Assembly (NCBI GenBank): GCA_963854835.1
Contig: OY978530.1
Coordinates: 29,668,695 to 29,732,694 of the forward strand
DNA from: Megamerina dolium
Lineage: Eukaryota; Arthropoda; Insecta; Diptera; Megamerinidae
DNA length: 64,000 nt
Reading direction: 5' to 3'
Position 1 is the stretch's first letter; each line of letters opens with the position of its first letter. The translations under genes and the position numbers were made by a program. The notes below the pieces were generated by a model, which saw only the letters and a program-made list of their open reading frames with translations, searched no databases and was not told the DNA's origin. Of this stretch, positions 21,764-33,489 are shown one piece after another.

Positions 21764-22241
21764 ATGTCGTCGGAGTGTGAAACAAGTGAAAACGTTTTAA
21801 AAAGAATGTCAGGAAGCTTCAATTGTGAGTGGAGTGTTAAATATTTGTGTCAGCGTAGTGGAGGTGATTCTCAGTGTCTACATTGCAAAAAAACATATAC
21901 TTTGTAAAGCGTTTGATATAAAAAGACATGATCAAAAGCTTCATAAAGAATATGACAAGTACTGTGGCGAAGAAAGATTGGAAATTTTTCAAAACATAAG
22001 ATCTTCAGGCAGCAGTGCTTCAGAAGTTTGTTCGTTAATGATGAGGTTTGAAAAATCGTATTATATTTATTTGTTTGACCTTCTCTTAAATAGATTGTTA
22101 ATGACGAGCTTGGTGCAACTCGCGTTAGCTATGCTACTATTCACAAAATGGTTGCGGGTAATCATTCATCTTCTGACGAACTTTTGCTGCAATCATTGTA
22201 TCATACACTTGAGAACAAATTTTTTCAAAAATGAAGCTTAA
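21764..22241 (+). pseudogene. hAT-type transposase fragment (BED-like zinc finger)
   Basis: ATG 21764 reads into FNCEWSVKYLCQRSGGDSQC, CLHCKK, then after a frameshift near 21905 AFDIKRHDQKLHKEYDKYCG. The Cys2-His2 arrangement and following residues resemble the zinc finger of hAT-derived ZBED/FAM200-type proteins, from memory. No catalytic region is visible. The following 22242-22562 shows nothing recognisable. Confidence 0.5.
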
Positions 22242-22562
22242 TAAGTAAAATTTAAGAAATAGAATTTCATATGTAAATTTCAAATCTGTAATGCGAATTG
22301 CCGCAGCAAATGCTATAGAGCCAAATATATACCTTACTATTAGCAATAAACAAAAGGAAATGAATAAAAACGATTTGTAAAATCAGAGAATTATTGTTTT
22401 AAATTAATGTATATATTTAATATTCTGAGAACATTAGTGAAGTATAAATGTAAATTAATTTACCACATTTTTTGTATTTTACCCACTGTGTAGCCGCACA
22501 TGTATATGGCCTCATGTTCTCTCAATCTAATTCTTACGTTTGTGTTAGTATTGTAAAATGGA

Positions 22563-24618
22563 TTATGAGAAATTGTATTGTGTCAAATAGCTCCTGGGAG
22601 CTACCGTGGCCATCACAGCAATAGATGATTCACTAGATGTATCTAATATATTTTTAATATTAATGTCTTCAACCCATTCAAATCCATCTGTTGGTAGATA
22701 TTCCGACATTGCCCAACCATATAGATTATTGGCGTCTAAATATAATAAATATTCAGATGGTTTCAATGGATTGAAATCATTCATATATTTATTGTTTGCC
22801 TTCGAGTGTTTTTTACTCACTTGACAAATCCCACCACGAATCCCCTTCTGTACAAATTTATGCATTGAATATGAAGTGAACAACTCTAACGAAATAGAGG
22901 TATGCTTCAACATTGCATCCCATGATAAACCCGGAGCTTTATAATTTTACCCACACTTTCTTTAGCATGATTATATTCCTCTTCAGAATACGGATAACCG
23001 GTTAAATTATTCAAGAATTTTTCTCTTGGAGGAAGACTTTTCTCATGTAAAACTTCCTCCGTTTGTATGTAGTTGTAAGGATATACACCCTTACGTCGAA
23101 TTAGATCGAAATCTTCATTATTAGGGTACACGGCTCTAACCATGTGCTTAGATTTTTAGCTAATTTCTCCAAACTTGAAGCCATAAATCTGAATGAATCT
23201 AAAAATCTTATCTTCATTATACCATTTTCCTTTCTACATTTAAATTATATAGAAATATAATTCTCTTTACTTACAGCAATTACTTCAACATAACCACTTT
23301 TATGTTGAAGCTCCCTGATAAATAAATGTATATCATACCCCGAGAGGAAAAACAAAGGAAAAAATTTCGGAACTTTATATTTTAAATTACATTTATTATG
23401 TGCTGGACCACGATATTTCCCGGTTAAATGGCAATGATCCTTCATTCGCAATAAATTTCTTCTCACAAATATGGCATATAGAAGATGAAAAATGAAAATC
23501 TCGGTCCACATTAGATAGAGGATTCATCGGAATGTTAACATTAATGCAATCATCAAAAATTTTTGTGAAATCATCAACAAATATTTCAATAAACATTTTG
23601 GGTGAATCCATACCCACATATGTTGGCATTTTACTCAATATCGGATTATAATTGCTTACGATCTGATATGAAAATGCACAATCGAGATGCGAGATGAATG
23701 TTCTTTACTTTTTGGGAAACCTGTTCATCACATGATTTCAATACACATTCAAAATCTTCATTTACTATTTACAAAAGGAAGATCCATCTGATGTATGCCG
23801 TTAAATTCGAGAAATTTATTATCCTCAAAAGGCATTCTGGTAACCATATGATTACATTCTTTAGATATATGTTCACTATATTTTTCATCGTTTGAAAAAT
23901 GTTGCAAACATAAATTAAAAATATGAATAGAATTTCTATTGCCAGTTATCGTTGACCGGAAAAATCGCGACATATTCTTAATCCATACATAATGGAAATT
24001 ATCAGCTAACCCATCTTGGATAAATAAAAGATTTACATGAAATTTTCTATGTGAATCCTTTGTCCAGTAAATTGAACCAAAACCATCACCAATTTCATCG
24101 TTATATCCAAAGACAGTTGTGCCGATATCTGCATTTTGCTCATCGAAAATGTGGATATCATTATATCATTAACTCCATACCGCTAATGTTTAACTCTAGA
24201 TCATTCACAAATATTATTGCATCATTTATATTCACATTATAATTCCAACAAAGATTCGAATTAATTAGTGAATCTACAAAAGATGCAATAATAGCCTATT
24301 CAAAGCAATGCATGTCATAATTTTCAACATTGAAACATGCTTTTTTCTCAATTAGTTTTTTAGGAAGAGGTATTAAACTACTTCCTTTTATTTACATTAA
24401 CCTCCAAATGAAGTAATTTAAGGAGAGCCCACCCGTTATCACGTTCCTGGAATTCACTCATTTGAGTTTTGATCTTTTCAACATGATCATTAAGTGAGCT
24501 TTCCAGTTCGAGTATAGTATGTATAGGTATCATATTTATTTGGAAAGATTTAACCTCCACTATATCGTGAGGTGGTTTAACGTACTCTCCAAATAATTCG
24601 AAATTATATATGAAGGGT
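22563..24618 (-). pseudogene. polB: Polinton DNA polymerase B, central part
   Basis: Minus-strand pieces in several frames: N-terminal side FQERDNGWALLKLLHL (24378-24618), zinc-like FNLCLQHFSNDEKYSEHI (23758-23973), KDHCHLTGKYRGPAHNKCNL and FFLSGYDIHLFIRELQ (23245-23511), and palm motif A YLDANNLYGWAMSEYLP (22563-22913). These are hallmark segments of Polinton/Maverick polymerases. Frameshifts and stops separate them. The Jockey element at 24619 interrupts the frame, which continues at 28935. Confidence 0.88.
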
Positions 24619-24724
24619 ATCGCGAAAGTCACCAATAAGAGTGGACGTCTTTCTTTTGATTTTTAGAAAAAAAAAAAAAAACAAATAAAATAATAATATA
24701 ATTTGCAAACATTTTGTTTATAAT

Positions 24725-26324
24725 ATGAGTGTTCAGCGCTCTCCTCTCCGGCAACGGCAATCGCCTGTTAATGTGTGTGTAAACAATAATTTGCAATCAC
24801 CCGCGCAAACCCCCCCGATAAGTGCATTATCAAATAAAACAGTTGATACACACTGCACAAGTGAAAGTAACAGTGCAAATCTTTTGCCTGCACATATTAA
24901 AAATTCATCAAATTTTGCAACAACAATAAATACAGACAAAAAAAATAATTTGTTCTATCGTGATATACTATCTCCCTCTATACCGTGGAGTGTACAATGT
25001 ACTTCTCCTGCTGTAACACCAACAGCTACAACATCAAAGCAATCAAATAACGGCACTTCTACTGAAGTGCATGACCCAGTAGTTAAAGCAACTAGTGCGA
25101 TGACTAATAAAGAACCAGTTGCTGTTCAAACTGGTATTGATCGCTACATTACTGTAGTAAAGCGAAAGAGAAGTCCGCAAAATTCAAAACAAATGAATTC
25201 AACAAAAATTCAAAAACAGAACACTGTCCCTATTAGTTCGGAAAATAGATACGCTCTGCTTTCAGGTGATGAAAGTGACGAAAATATTATCTCCAAGAAA
25301 AATTTCAAACCCCCACCCATTTTCTTGAGAGAACGCAACTCAGATAAGTTGATTTCTAGAATTACAAGTCTTATAGGACCAAAGAATTTCCATGTTGTTC
25401 CTATTCGCAAAGGCCAAATTGAGGAAACAAAAGTGCAAATCTACAGCGAAACTCATTATCGCAAAGTAATAGCGGAATTTGATGCTGTAAAAAAGAATTA
25501 CTACACATATCAGCTAAAAAGTAGTAAGGGCTTAATCGTTGTACTCAAAGGCGTCGAACCCAACGTTGACATTAACATTAACGAAATCAAACTTGCCCTT
25601 CCAAAACAGTATTCAACATTCTCAACAAGAGCAATATACCTCAACCGTTATATCGTATTGAGCTTCAGCCTGAAACAAAACCCCTAAAAAAAGTGAAGTA
25701 CACTCCATATATAAAATTCGATATTTATTGCATCGCAAAATCACAATCGAAGAACCCCATAAGAGAACTGGACCTTCTCAGTGCAGCAACTGCCAAGAAT
25801 ATGGACATACTAAGACATATTGTACCCTGCCAGCTGTTTGTGTGATTTGTGGAGATCTCCATAAATCAAACATATGCCCAAAATCTAAAGGTGATGCTAG
25901 CATGAAAAAATGCAGCAATTGTGGAGGTAATCACACCGCAAATTATAGAGGTTGCCCAGTATATACAACCCTAAAGCTAAATTTCTCCGCTAGCAATCAA
26001 CCTCTAAAACCAGTTGAGCAAACTCAGATAGCCAACTCAAGTAAGAGACAACATATTGATGCAACACAATTCTTCTCTGCAATCCCAAACAAGAATCAAA
26101 CCAATTCATACGGTAGCGTGTTAAAACAAAACCCACACCAACAAAGCAATGTAAATAATGAGCAGAAACACTCACTGCCCACCAAACAGCCAAGTACCCT
26201 TGAACATTTGCTTCAAACATTGATTCAGAATATGAACCAATTCATGAACTCAATGCAAACAATGATGCAAGAAATGATGAAAAATCAATCGATGTTACTC
26301 CAAACATTGCTATCCAGACCATGA
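24725..26324 (+). pseudogene. Jockey ORF1 (gag-like RNA-binding protein), frameshifted
   Basis: ATG 24725 opens a Ser/Thr/Asn-rich N-terminus, then a conserved region before the knuckles (KNFHVVPIRKGQIEETKVQI). A deletion of about 19 bp at 25600, seen against copy 2, shifts the frame, which continues from about 25690 to 26324. Three CCHC-type knuckles follow (CSNCQEYGHTKTYC, CVICGDLHKSNICP, CSNCGGNHTANYRGC), then a Gln/Met-rich tail. The stop TGA (26322-26324) overlaps the ORF2 start as ATGA. Confidence 0.85.
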
Positions 26325-28775
26325 GTTGTTTCAAGATATGCCACTGGAACGCCAACGGCTTAAGCCAGCACCGTTTGGAGCTAATTCAATTCCTTGAATC
26401 CAGCCAAATCGACATAATGATGATATCTGAGACCCATTTCACTGACAAAAATTGCTACCAAATACCATATTACAAACTGTACACCACAAATCATCCGCAT
26501 GGTAAGGCACGCGGAGGAACTGCCATATTGATAAAAAGCAGAATAAAACATCATGTTCTTGAAGATTTTAGTAGCGTCTACTTGCAAGCAACATCTATAT
26601 GTCTGGAAGAATACATCTCTAAGCTAGTAATATCTGCGATATACTGTCCCCCAAGATACAGTATTACCGAACAGCAATATAAAGAATTTTTCTCAACTCT
26701 TGGTAGCAAATTCTTGGTTGCTGGCGATTTCAACGCCAAACACACTCACTGGGGCTCCCGCTTAATAACTCCAACTTCAATCATCACTAACCATGGCTAC
26801 GATGTTATTTCAAATGGTCAACCCACATATTGGCCGACGGGCAAGAGGAAAATACCTGATCTCATGGACTTTGGAGTCGCCAAAGGTTTGCAGATGGAAA
26901 ATATCTCCACAGAGTGTAATTATGATCTATCATCTGACCACTCACCCACGGTAATATCTATAAAATCACCAAGCCCCCAAAGCAATTGCGTTAGAAAGAA
27001 AATAGACTGGTTAAAATTCAAGAAAAATATAAATTCCCATCTTCCTCTGAGTACTGTATTAAGAAATGGACACGATGTAGACTCAGCACTCGAAAAATTC
27101 AACCAGCTGCTCTCATTAGCTCTCAGCTCAGCCACCTGCACAAAGGTATGCAAGCAATCAAACTATAGCCCATACACACCAGCCGACATTGAATTGCTAG
27201 TAAGACAGAAAAGAAGACTCCGAAGACAATGGCAAGAATTCAGATCACCGAATCTGAAAACACAGCTACAGCACTGCACTCGAAAGTTAAAGCAAGCCTT
27301 AAAAAATAAAAACAACAAAGAGTTAGAAGAGCACATAGCGAAATTAACACCTGGTGAAGCGTCAGACTACTCTTTGTGGAAATCAGCAAAAAAATCAAAT
27401 CAGCCAATTCTCACTGATTCCCCCATCCGTTTGAGTGACGGTAATTGGGCTAGAAGCAACTGTGAGAAGGGTTTGGCTTTTGCAAACCACCTAAAAAGTG
27501 TGTTTACACCCAATCCACCCTCTTCACAGTCCTCATTACCAATATTAACTTCTCAACCTTGCTCAATAACGCTCAAAATTAAAAAAAAGGACATATTCAA
27601 AGCAATTTATAAAGATTTAAACCCAAAAAAATCACCTGGTCCAGATAAAATTACCGGTAAAATGATAAAGGAGCTACCTCCGGCTTCAGTAATTCATCTG
27701 ATGCACATTTTCAATGCTATCCTTCGTATTAAACACTATCCCAAATGCTGGAAAACTTCAAAAATTATTATGATAGCAAAACCAGGAAAAGACCCTACAA
27801 AAGTTGCATCGTACAGACCTATCAGCCTCCTGCCTCTACTTTCTAAAGTATTCGAAAAGCTACTTGTTATGAATATAACTCCATTTATTAATCTCAACCA
27901 ACTGATTCCTCAACATCAGTTTGGATTTAGAAAACAGCACGGCACAATAGAACAAGTCCACCGCATTGTAACTCTGATAAGGAACACTTTTGAAGAAAAA
28001 AAGTATTGCTCAGCTGTCTTTCTTGATATCACTCAAGCTTTCGATAAAGTATGGCACGATGGCCTTATTTACAAACTCAAACTATTACTGCCTGCAAATG
28101 TCTCCTCATGATACGGCAATTTTGTGCTCTCGCTCTAACCCCATAGAAGCTACTAAACTCCTGCAGACTCATGTCGATTCTCTCGAAATCTGGCTAGCAA
28201 AATGGCGTATAAAAGTCAATGAATCAAAGAGCGTACATGTAACCTTCACGCTAAGGCTAGATACATGTCCCCCACTTAAAATTAATGGCCAATCAGTTCC
28301 ACAATGTTCCTCAACAAAGTACTTGGGTATTCACCTCGACAGAAGGCTGACATGGAAAAATCACATAGAGGCAAAGAAAACTCAGATCAAGCTTAAAATG
28401 AATCAGTTATGGTGGCTGTTACACAAAAGATCAAAGTTGAATCTTGAATACAAAGTGCTATTATATAAAGCAATCCTGAAACCAATCTGGACTTATGGTA
28501 TTCAGTTTTGGGGCACCGCATCTCCCTCTAATATCGAAAAATTGCAGCGAATACAATCCAAGTGTCTGCGAATTATTGTAAACGCGCCTTGGTATATGAG
28601 GAACGTTAACATCCATCGAGATTTAAATGTATCCACAATTTCTGAGGAAGTTGCAATGTCCTGCAGAAGCTACATTCAAAAATTACACAATCATCCGAAT
28701 CCCCTTGCTAGGCAATTGTTGCTGAGCAAGGGGCATCGTCGATTAAAAAGAAAAGACACACTGAATATGCTGTAA
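26321..28775 (+). pseudogene. Jockey ORF2 (endonuclease-RT), RT active site deleted
   Basis: ATG 26321 opens 596 codons. The AP endonuclease comes first: WNANG, the SETH motif (MISETHF), [14 protein letters not shown]. Fingers and palm motifs of RT follow (SPGPDKITGKM, SYRPISLLPLLSKVFEKL, FGFRKQHGT, VFLDITQAFDKVWH). At 28109 a 179-bp deletion removes the segment that in copy 3 encodes GVPQGSVLGPLL and FADD, and changes the frame. The thumb and C-terminal region continue to 28775. The element cannot make active RT. Confidence 0.9.
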
Positions 28776-28934
28776 AATTGCTACATCTCGCGACTCACCA
28801 AATTGTGATGGAACGTAGGGGATATCACATAGTTTTATTTAGTTTGTAAGATTTGAATACTTATTGTTAGTTTCTTGTATTTAAGAAAGATTCAATAAAA
28901 ACAACAAAAAAAATAAAAAAAATATATGAAGGGT

Positions 28935-29075
28935 TCATTATTTAATAAAGACTCTTTCAAAACGCTAACTATAGAATTAGAAATTTTTCCTATAAATTTT
29001 TCAGGGATTAAATCACCCTTATCATGTGATTCTTGTGAGGAATGTGTCACATTCCTCACAAGAAAATGCTGAATG
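28935..29075 (-). pseudogene. polB: Polinton DNA polymerase B, N-terminal part
   Basis: The minus-strand frame reads GDLIPEKFIGKISNSIVSV and meets the segment ending at 24605 in the same frame once the Jockey copy and one copy of its 13-bp duplication are ignored. This confirms that the LINE landed inside the polymerase gene. Confidence 0.7.
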
Positions 29076-29149
29076 TACTTTAATATAGATAATATGATAA
29101 TAATAATTTTTTAATAAAAAAAATTATTTTAATAATATTGGCAATATTA

Positions 29150-29400
29150 CTTCATTGTTGCTGATGCTCTTACTGTTATTATTATTGTCGGTGTTGCTGC
29201 TACTGCTGCTGCTGTATTACTTTTATTGCTGTTGCTGCTGTTGTTGCTATTACTATTATTGCTAAGATTGCTGTTGTTACTAATGTTGTTGACGATGTAG
29301 TTGTTATTTTTTATTCCTGTTACTGCTGCTGCTGTTAGACTAAGAATAATATTATTTTTATTACTGCTATAGCTGATGTCACTATTCTTTTTGTTTATTA
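29150..29400. repeat. Degenerate trinucleotide (TTG/CTG/TTA) tract
   Basis: Imperfect runs of GCTGCTGCT, GTTGTTGCT and TTATTATTG over about 250 bp. No frame here joins a recognisable gene. From 29401 to 29708 no feature is recognised. Confidence 0.8.
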
Positions 29401-29708
29401 GTTTTTACATCACATATGAGCTTGTCCCCCCATATGATAAAAAATATTCTGTCAATGCGCTGAATCTTTATCATAATATGTTGTCAATTTGCTGCACCTT
29501 TATCACATAGCATAAGTAAAATTAGTAGTCTATTGCTGCGGCCCAGTTATCATATCTAATAGGTTTAGGGATTTTAACTATGTGAACTATTATGTTGCGG
29601 TCAAGAGGCCGATTACAAGCTGAATAAATAGACGATGTAGGATCCTAATAGGAATCATTATTGACAGCTATTCAAGTGAATAAAGTCAAAAAAATAAAAT
29701 AATTAAAA

Positions 29709-30037
29709 ATGAATCAGAAAGAGAGTGTAAGTATATATTCGTTATAAATAAATTATTTTTTATATTATTAACAAATTATATATTCTTTCTTTACAGAATA
29801 TTTTATAAATTTTGGGGTATGAAGTCTCACAACGGTATTTCTTCAATGTCAACCCTCAATGATGGGGTGGTATTCCTACCACCCCGATTCAACAAAATGA
29901 CTGAACAACTTAAAACACGAATCAATACAAGTGGTTACGCTATTTATAGGCGTCCAAACCTACCGAGAATGATATTTAGGCACAATATCAATATACTAGA
30001 AAAAAATCGTCATGAGGTGCAAGAATTTTATTTATAA
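29709..30037 (+). CDS. Small unknown ORF with an intron-like insert upstream
   Basis: The clear part is 72 codons from ATG 29819: PRFNKMTEQLKTRINTSGYA, RRPNLPRMIFRHNINIL. Upstream, ATG 29709 begins a six-codon stretch ending at AGT|GTAAGTATAT, and a pyrimidine-rich TTTCTTTACAG ends near 29796, so a small intron is possible; joined simply, however, the frame meets a stop. It is divergent from the Polinton polymerase and could be a Polinton accessory gene. I do not recognise the protein. Confidence 0.3.
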
Positions 30038-30323
30038 AAAAAAAAGGTATAATTATATAAAATAATAAATACGATTTTTATAAATTTAAAATTTAATAAA
30101 AAATGTTTGCTAAAAATACATTTAAAGTTTCAATTATTTTTTATGTTGGAAGGTAGGAACTTTACTGATGGTAGGTATGTTGGTCTAGGAAATTAGTTGA
30201 TCTTTCTCTCTCTCTCACCCAGAGTCATATTATATTTATTCATCAAATGTATGATATAGGTATATATAGATCTATATAAGTGACATATGCAAGTACATAT
30301 AAGTCATAACTTATTATTCGTAA

Positions 30324-30533
30324 TCAGTCATTCCGTATGCAGTCTTTAATATGGATTATATTGACACTTTCACAAAAATCTACAACTGTGAAATCATTGA
30401 AAGTATTCATGATATATAATAAATTTTGCTTTTCTTCCACAGTAATAATATATTCATTTTTATATAAAAAAAGTTGTATAGCATCACTAATTTCACCCAT
30501 TCCTTTATAGAGTAATATCACTTCAATAATCAT
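30324..30533 (-). CDS. Unknown ORF, 69 codons
   Basis: Starts MIIEVILLYKGMGEISDAIQ and contains EEKQNLLYIMNTFNDF; composition is protein-like, with helices and no low complexity. The family is unknown. It lies on the same strand as 30755-31033 and may be a later part of that broken gene; stops separate them. Confidence 0.3.
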   Translation of the reverse strand: MIIEVILLYKGMGEISDAIQLFLYKNEYIITVEEKQNLLYIMNTFNDFTVVDFCESVNIIHIKDCIRND

Positions 30534-30754
30534 CAGTATACTGAATTAAATTCGAATTAATTTCCTTCAATAATATCATGATTTTCGTTTACATCATCAT
30601 CTGTAACGAAAGACTTTTAAGTAATAGTAGAAGTAGTAGTAGTATAAGTAATCTCATTATCACGCTTTAAGTGACAACCCCATCCTTCGTCATCAGAGAA
30701 TAGACAGTCCCTTAAATATTTGGAAACATTGCTGCTTCTATAAGCTCCATCATA

Positions 30755-31033
30755 TTATTGACCCGCCAACACTATTTCACCTCCTAAAACTTCAATTTGA
30801 ACATGTTGATCTGATTTAAATTTGAATTCCATATCTCGTAATAAAACACCTCCATTTCGAGTTACACGCAATATTAAAAATCGAAGTCCATCCTCTGGTT
30901 TTACAAATACTTCCATAACTCTTTCCCTCGCATCCACTCGAACTATTTCACATTGCGACCATGTGCTATGACATACGCAATATTTTTTATTATCGCGAAT
31001 CGAATAATTTGCATACATTGACCCCCTTAACAT
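30755..31033 (-). CDS. Unknown ORF, 92 codons
   Basis: Starts MLRGSMYANYSIRDNKKYC and includes DARERVMEVFVKPEDGLRF and VLLRDMEFKFKSDQHVQIEV. It is strand-rich and looks like real coding sequence by composition. It lies between the Polinton polymerase and an unrelated transposon. No family is recognised; Polinton cargo is one possibility. Confidence 0.35.
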   Translation of the reverse strand: MLRGSMYANYSIRDNKKYCVCHSTWSQCEIVRVDARERVMEVFVKPEDGLRFLILRVTRNGGVLLRDMEFKFKSDQHVQIEVLGGEIVLAGQ

Positions 31034-31452
31034 GAATAATGAAAAATACGAAGAACCTACCTCAACAAAAACATATATTATTTTTTTTGGTGATCATGCT
31101 AGCCGCAAATATATGAGTATATAAATAACCTAATATATATATGTAGCCTATGTAGCTACAAGCTATAACCATGTACATAAGCATGTATATTAGAATGGCC
31201 ATAGTGAATTTTTTTCGAAAAGTACAACTTTTCGCACTGAAAAATATGAGGTTGGGTATAACAAAACTTATGAACATTTTTAATTATTTTTTGTTTACTT
31301 CCGAGTACCTTCGGGTTGAGCCCAAAGTTTTATTATATTACCCATTGATCACCCATATTATGATTTTTGTGCTACTAGCACAAAATGCATTTTTTCCAAG
31401 AACAATATTCACAGAATTTATTTGTTGTGATTTAATAACAAAGTGTAGCAAA

Positions 31453-31546
31453 CTAGTCACTGATAACGGTAATTTTTTTACGCTACAAAAACAAGACGTC
31501 GCCACTGACAACGGTAATTTTTTTACGCTACAAAAACTGAGTTGTG
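31453..31546. repeat. 44-45-bp tandem duplication
   Basis: ACTGATAACGGTAATTTTTT...CTACAAAAAC occurs twice back to back near the inner edge of the left inverted repeat. Confidence 0.85.
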
Positions 31547-31643
31547 CGCATTTCATATTTGTATCGCCATTTGCAATAATTAGTTTGCAAGTGAAGGTTG
31601 TGTGAAAAAATAAATATGGAATATAAACTAATAAACAGTTATA

Positions 31644-32530
31644 ATGGCAAGCTCGTCTAAGAAACTTCGATCTGATAATAATATATTTTTGGTGGGAAAG
31701 TGAACTAAAGGGCGCAAAATTACCTAGTGTGAAGCAAGTTCTTTAATTATTTTTTTATAAAACCCGAATGCAAAAACTCCCTGTAAAAGCAAGCATAAAA
31801 TACACAATAAATTCTACTCTTGATTATTGGCAAAAATCTAAGAAATAGACGATTCAGCTTCGGACGTTGATTTCCAGATCGAACAAAATCAAGGAATCCA
31901 GAGATCTCGCGGAAAAATCCATTTCGTTTATGATCGAATGCTAGCAAGCATGGGTAAATGCCGCATCAGTGATCGCGAAGCAATGCATTTAACATCTGCT
32001 ACAATTACAGCCCTCTTGCGAAAATTGCAGGAAATGAAATCTGACTTGAAGGATATAAAAGTAGAAGATTTCGTCTTTAACCGGACATCGTTTCAAGCAA
32101 TGAGAAAGGAATATCGTCGCAGACAAGTAAAACAGATCATAGATGAATTCAAGGTTCAGATAATTCATTATAAATAAATATTTTGAAGGTAATTATTAAC
32201 ATAAAATTTACTTTCAACGTAGATTCCGGAAGTATTTGTGCTGCATTGGGACGGTAAAATGCTTCCAGATATGAAAGGCAAGGACAAGGTTTATTGGTTG
32301 GCTCTCGTTATAACTGCAGAGAACGAAGAAAAACTCCTTGGTATTGCGAAACTTAAAGAATTTTTTTCCTATTATATGGAACTTTGGTGTTAAGGTATTC
32401 CGGGATTGTTTATTCGCAGTTTATCTGCATACTTTGTCGGCTCCTTGCAAACGTAATTATTACAGAAAGCGAAGGAATTCAAATGGGAAACTAACGTCAG
32501 GTTTTCTTTACATCCAAATATAAATAGGAT
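31644..32530 (+). pseudogene. Broken ORF of the long-TIR transposon
   Basis: Fragments across frames: LPSVKQVL and STLDYWQKSK (31690-31850), CRISDREAMHLTSATITALL (31938-32177), and PEVFVLHWDGKMLPDMKGKD with LLGIAKL (from about 32225). The HWDGK...LLG segment resembles widespread uncharacterised insect proteins, from memory. Many stops; no complete gene. Confidence 0.4.
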
Positions 32531-32678
32531 GACAAATAGTGATCAATGGGTAATATAATGACATTTTAGGCTCATCCCGGAGGTACTCGGAAGTAAAAAA
32601 AAAATAATAAAAAATATGCATAAGTTTTGTTTTTTTTTAAATTTTTATATACAACGCTATGGGCAGTCTAATGTACAT

Positions 32679-33489
32679 ATATTTACTTGACCGACCGCAT
32701 ATCAGATAAGCTACCGTAAGTGATTCAAAATATATGTCAACCATTTAGCTACAACCTAATATCATACACACACACACACGTATATGCACTTACTATATCA
32801 ACCACTACCAGATATAGCTGCTTGCTACCGATCATGCTAGCCTGGTAGCACAGCTCGAATCAATATCAACATCGTCACTCCTCACGCCTAAGCCACCCCA
32901 CCACACCCCCCGACCCCATCATGCCACCTCACTCTCACACACCTATCAAGATAGCTTCAACCATGCCGCACCTTTCTCACTCTTACACACTGCTAAGATA
33001 GCTTCAAACATGCTCTCTCACTCTTACACACTGTTAAGATAGCGTCAACCATGTCGATCTGCTGTTTCACTCTAACACACGCAGTTAGATAGCTGATCTA
33101 GAATCCCCATATTTCATCTACTACTGTTCAAAACATAAAACACAATGCTCTTATTTCCTGGCCGTAATCAGTCAATAAATTTCTCAAGGAAAACTTTACA
33201 TTGATATGATTTTTCACCGACGCACAATGGGACAGAATGACCTAAAAGTCGGCATCAACTAAACGGCTTAAGCTAGGAAGTAGGCATACTGATTCTTCTT
33301 AATGAAATAAGTATTCGTAATTTTAGCACTTCCAGGTTGTACACTTACATCGTAAGTTATTAGGTTTCATCAGATTTTCCTGAACCGTTTATTCAGTAAT
33401 TGGTGGTGACTGGTTTCTTTTTTCTTACATTTTATTACAAAAATTACAATTTATTTGAGCACAATAAACAAAATATTTGAATATAATTT
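32679..33489. other. Non-coding stretch with diverged tandem repeats
   Basis: A short (CA)n run lies near 32765. Between about 32925 and 33085, three to four diverged copies of a unit of about 48 bp occur (AAGATAGCTTCAACCATG...TCTCACTCTTACACACT). Nothing else recognised. Confidence 0.6.

Larger units (their letters stand above)
24619..28921 (+). mobile_element. Jockey-clade LINE, copy 1 (5' complete, RT deleted)
   Basis: Flanked by a perfect 13-bp target duplication ATATATGAAGGGT (24606-24618 and 28922-28934). It contains a 106-bp 5' UTR, ORF1 (24725-26324), ORF2 (26321-28775), a 3' UTR and an A-rich tail. It has lost about 19 bp in ORF1 (frameshift), 15 bp in the endonuclease (in frame) and 179 bp across the RT active site, each seen by comparison with the copies at 49700 and 55962. 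Confidence 0.93.
31183..32678. mobile_element. Unidentified DNA transposon with long inverted ends
   Basis: The ends match in inverted orientation (left ATGTATATTAGAATGGCCAT, right end ATGGGCAGTCTAATGTACAT), and inner blocks about 31261-31375 and 32530-32640 pair as well (TTACTTCCGAGTACCT, TTACCCATTGATCAC). Total about 1.5 kb. A clear target duplication was not found. The interior holds a broken ORF (31644-32530). It does not fit the superfamilies I know by motif. Confidence 0.6.

Noticed and set aside
31171..31605. 144-codon hydrophobic ORF
   Set aside because: It spans the inverted repeat and a tandem duplication of the unidentified transposon and has no conserved motifs.
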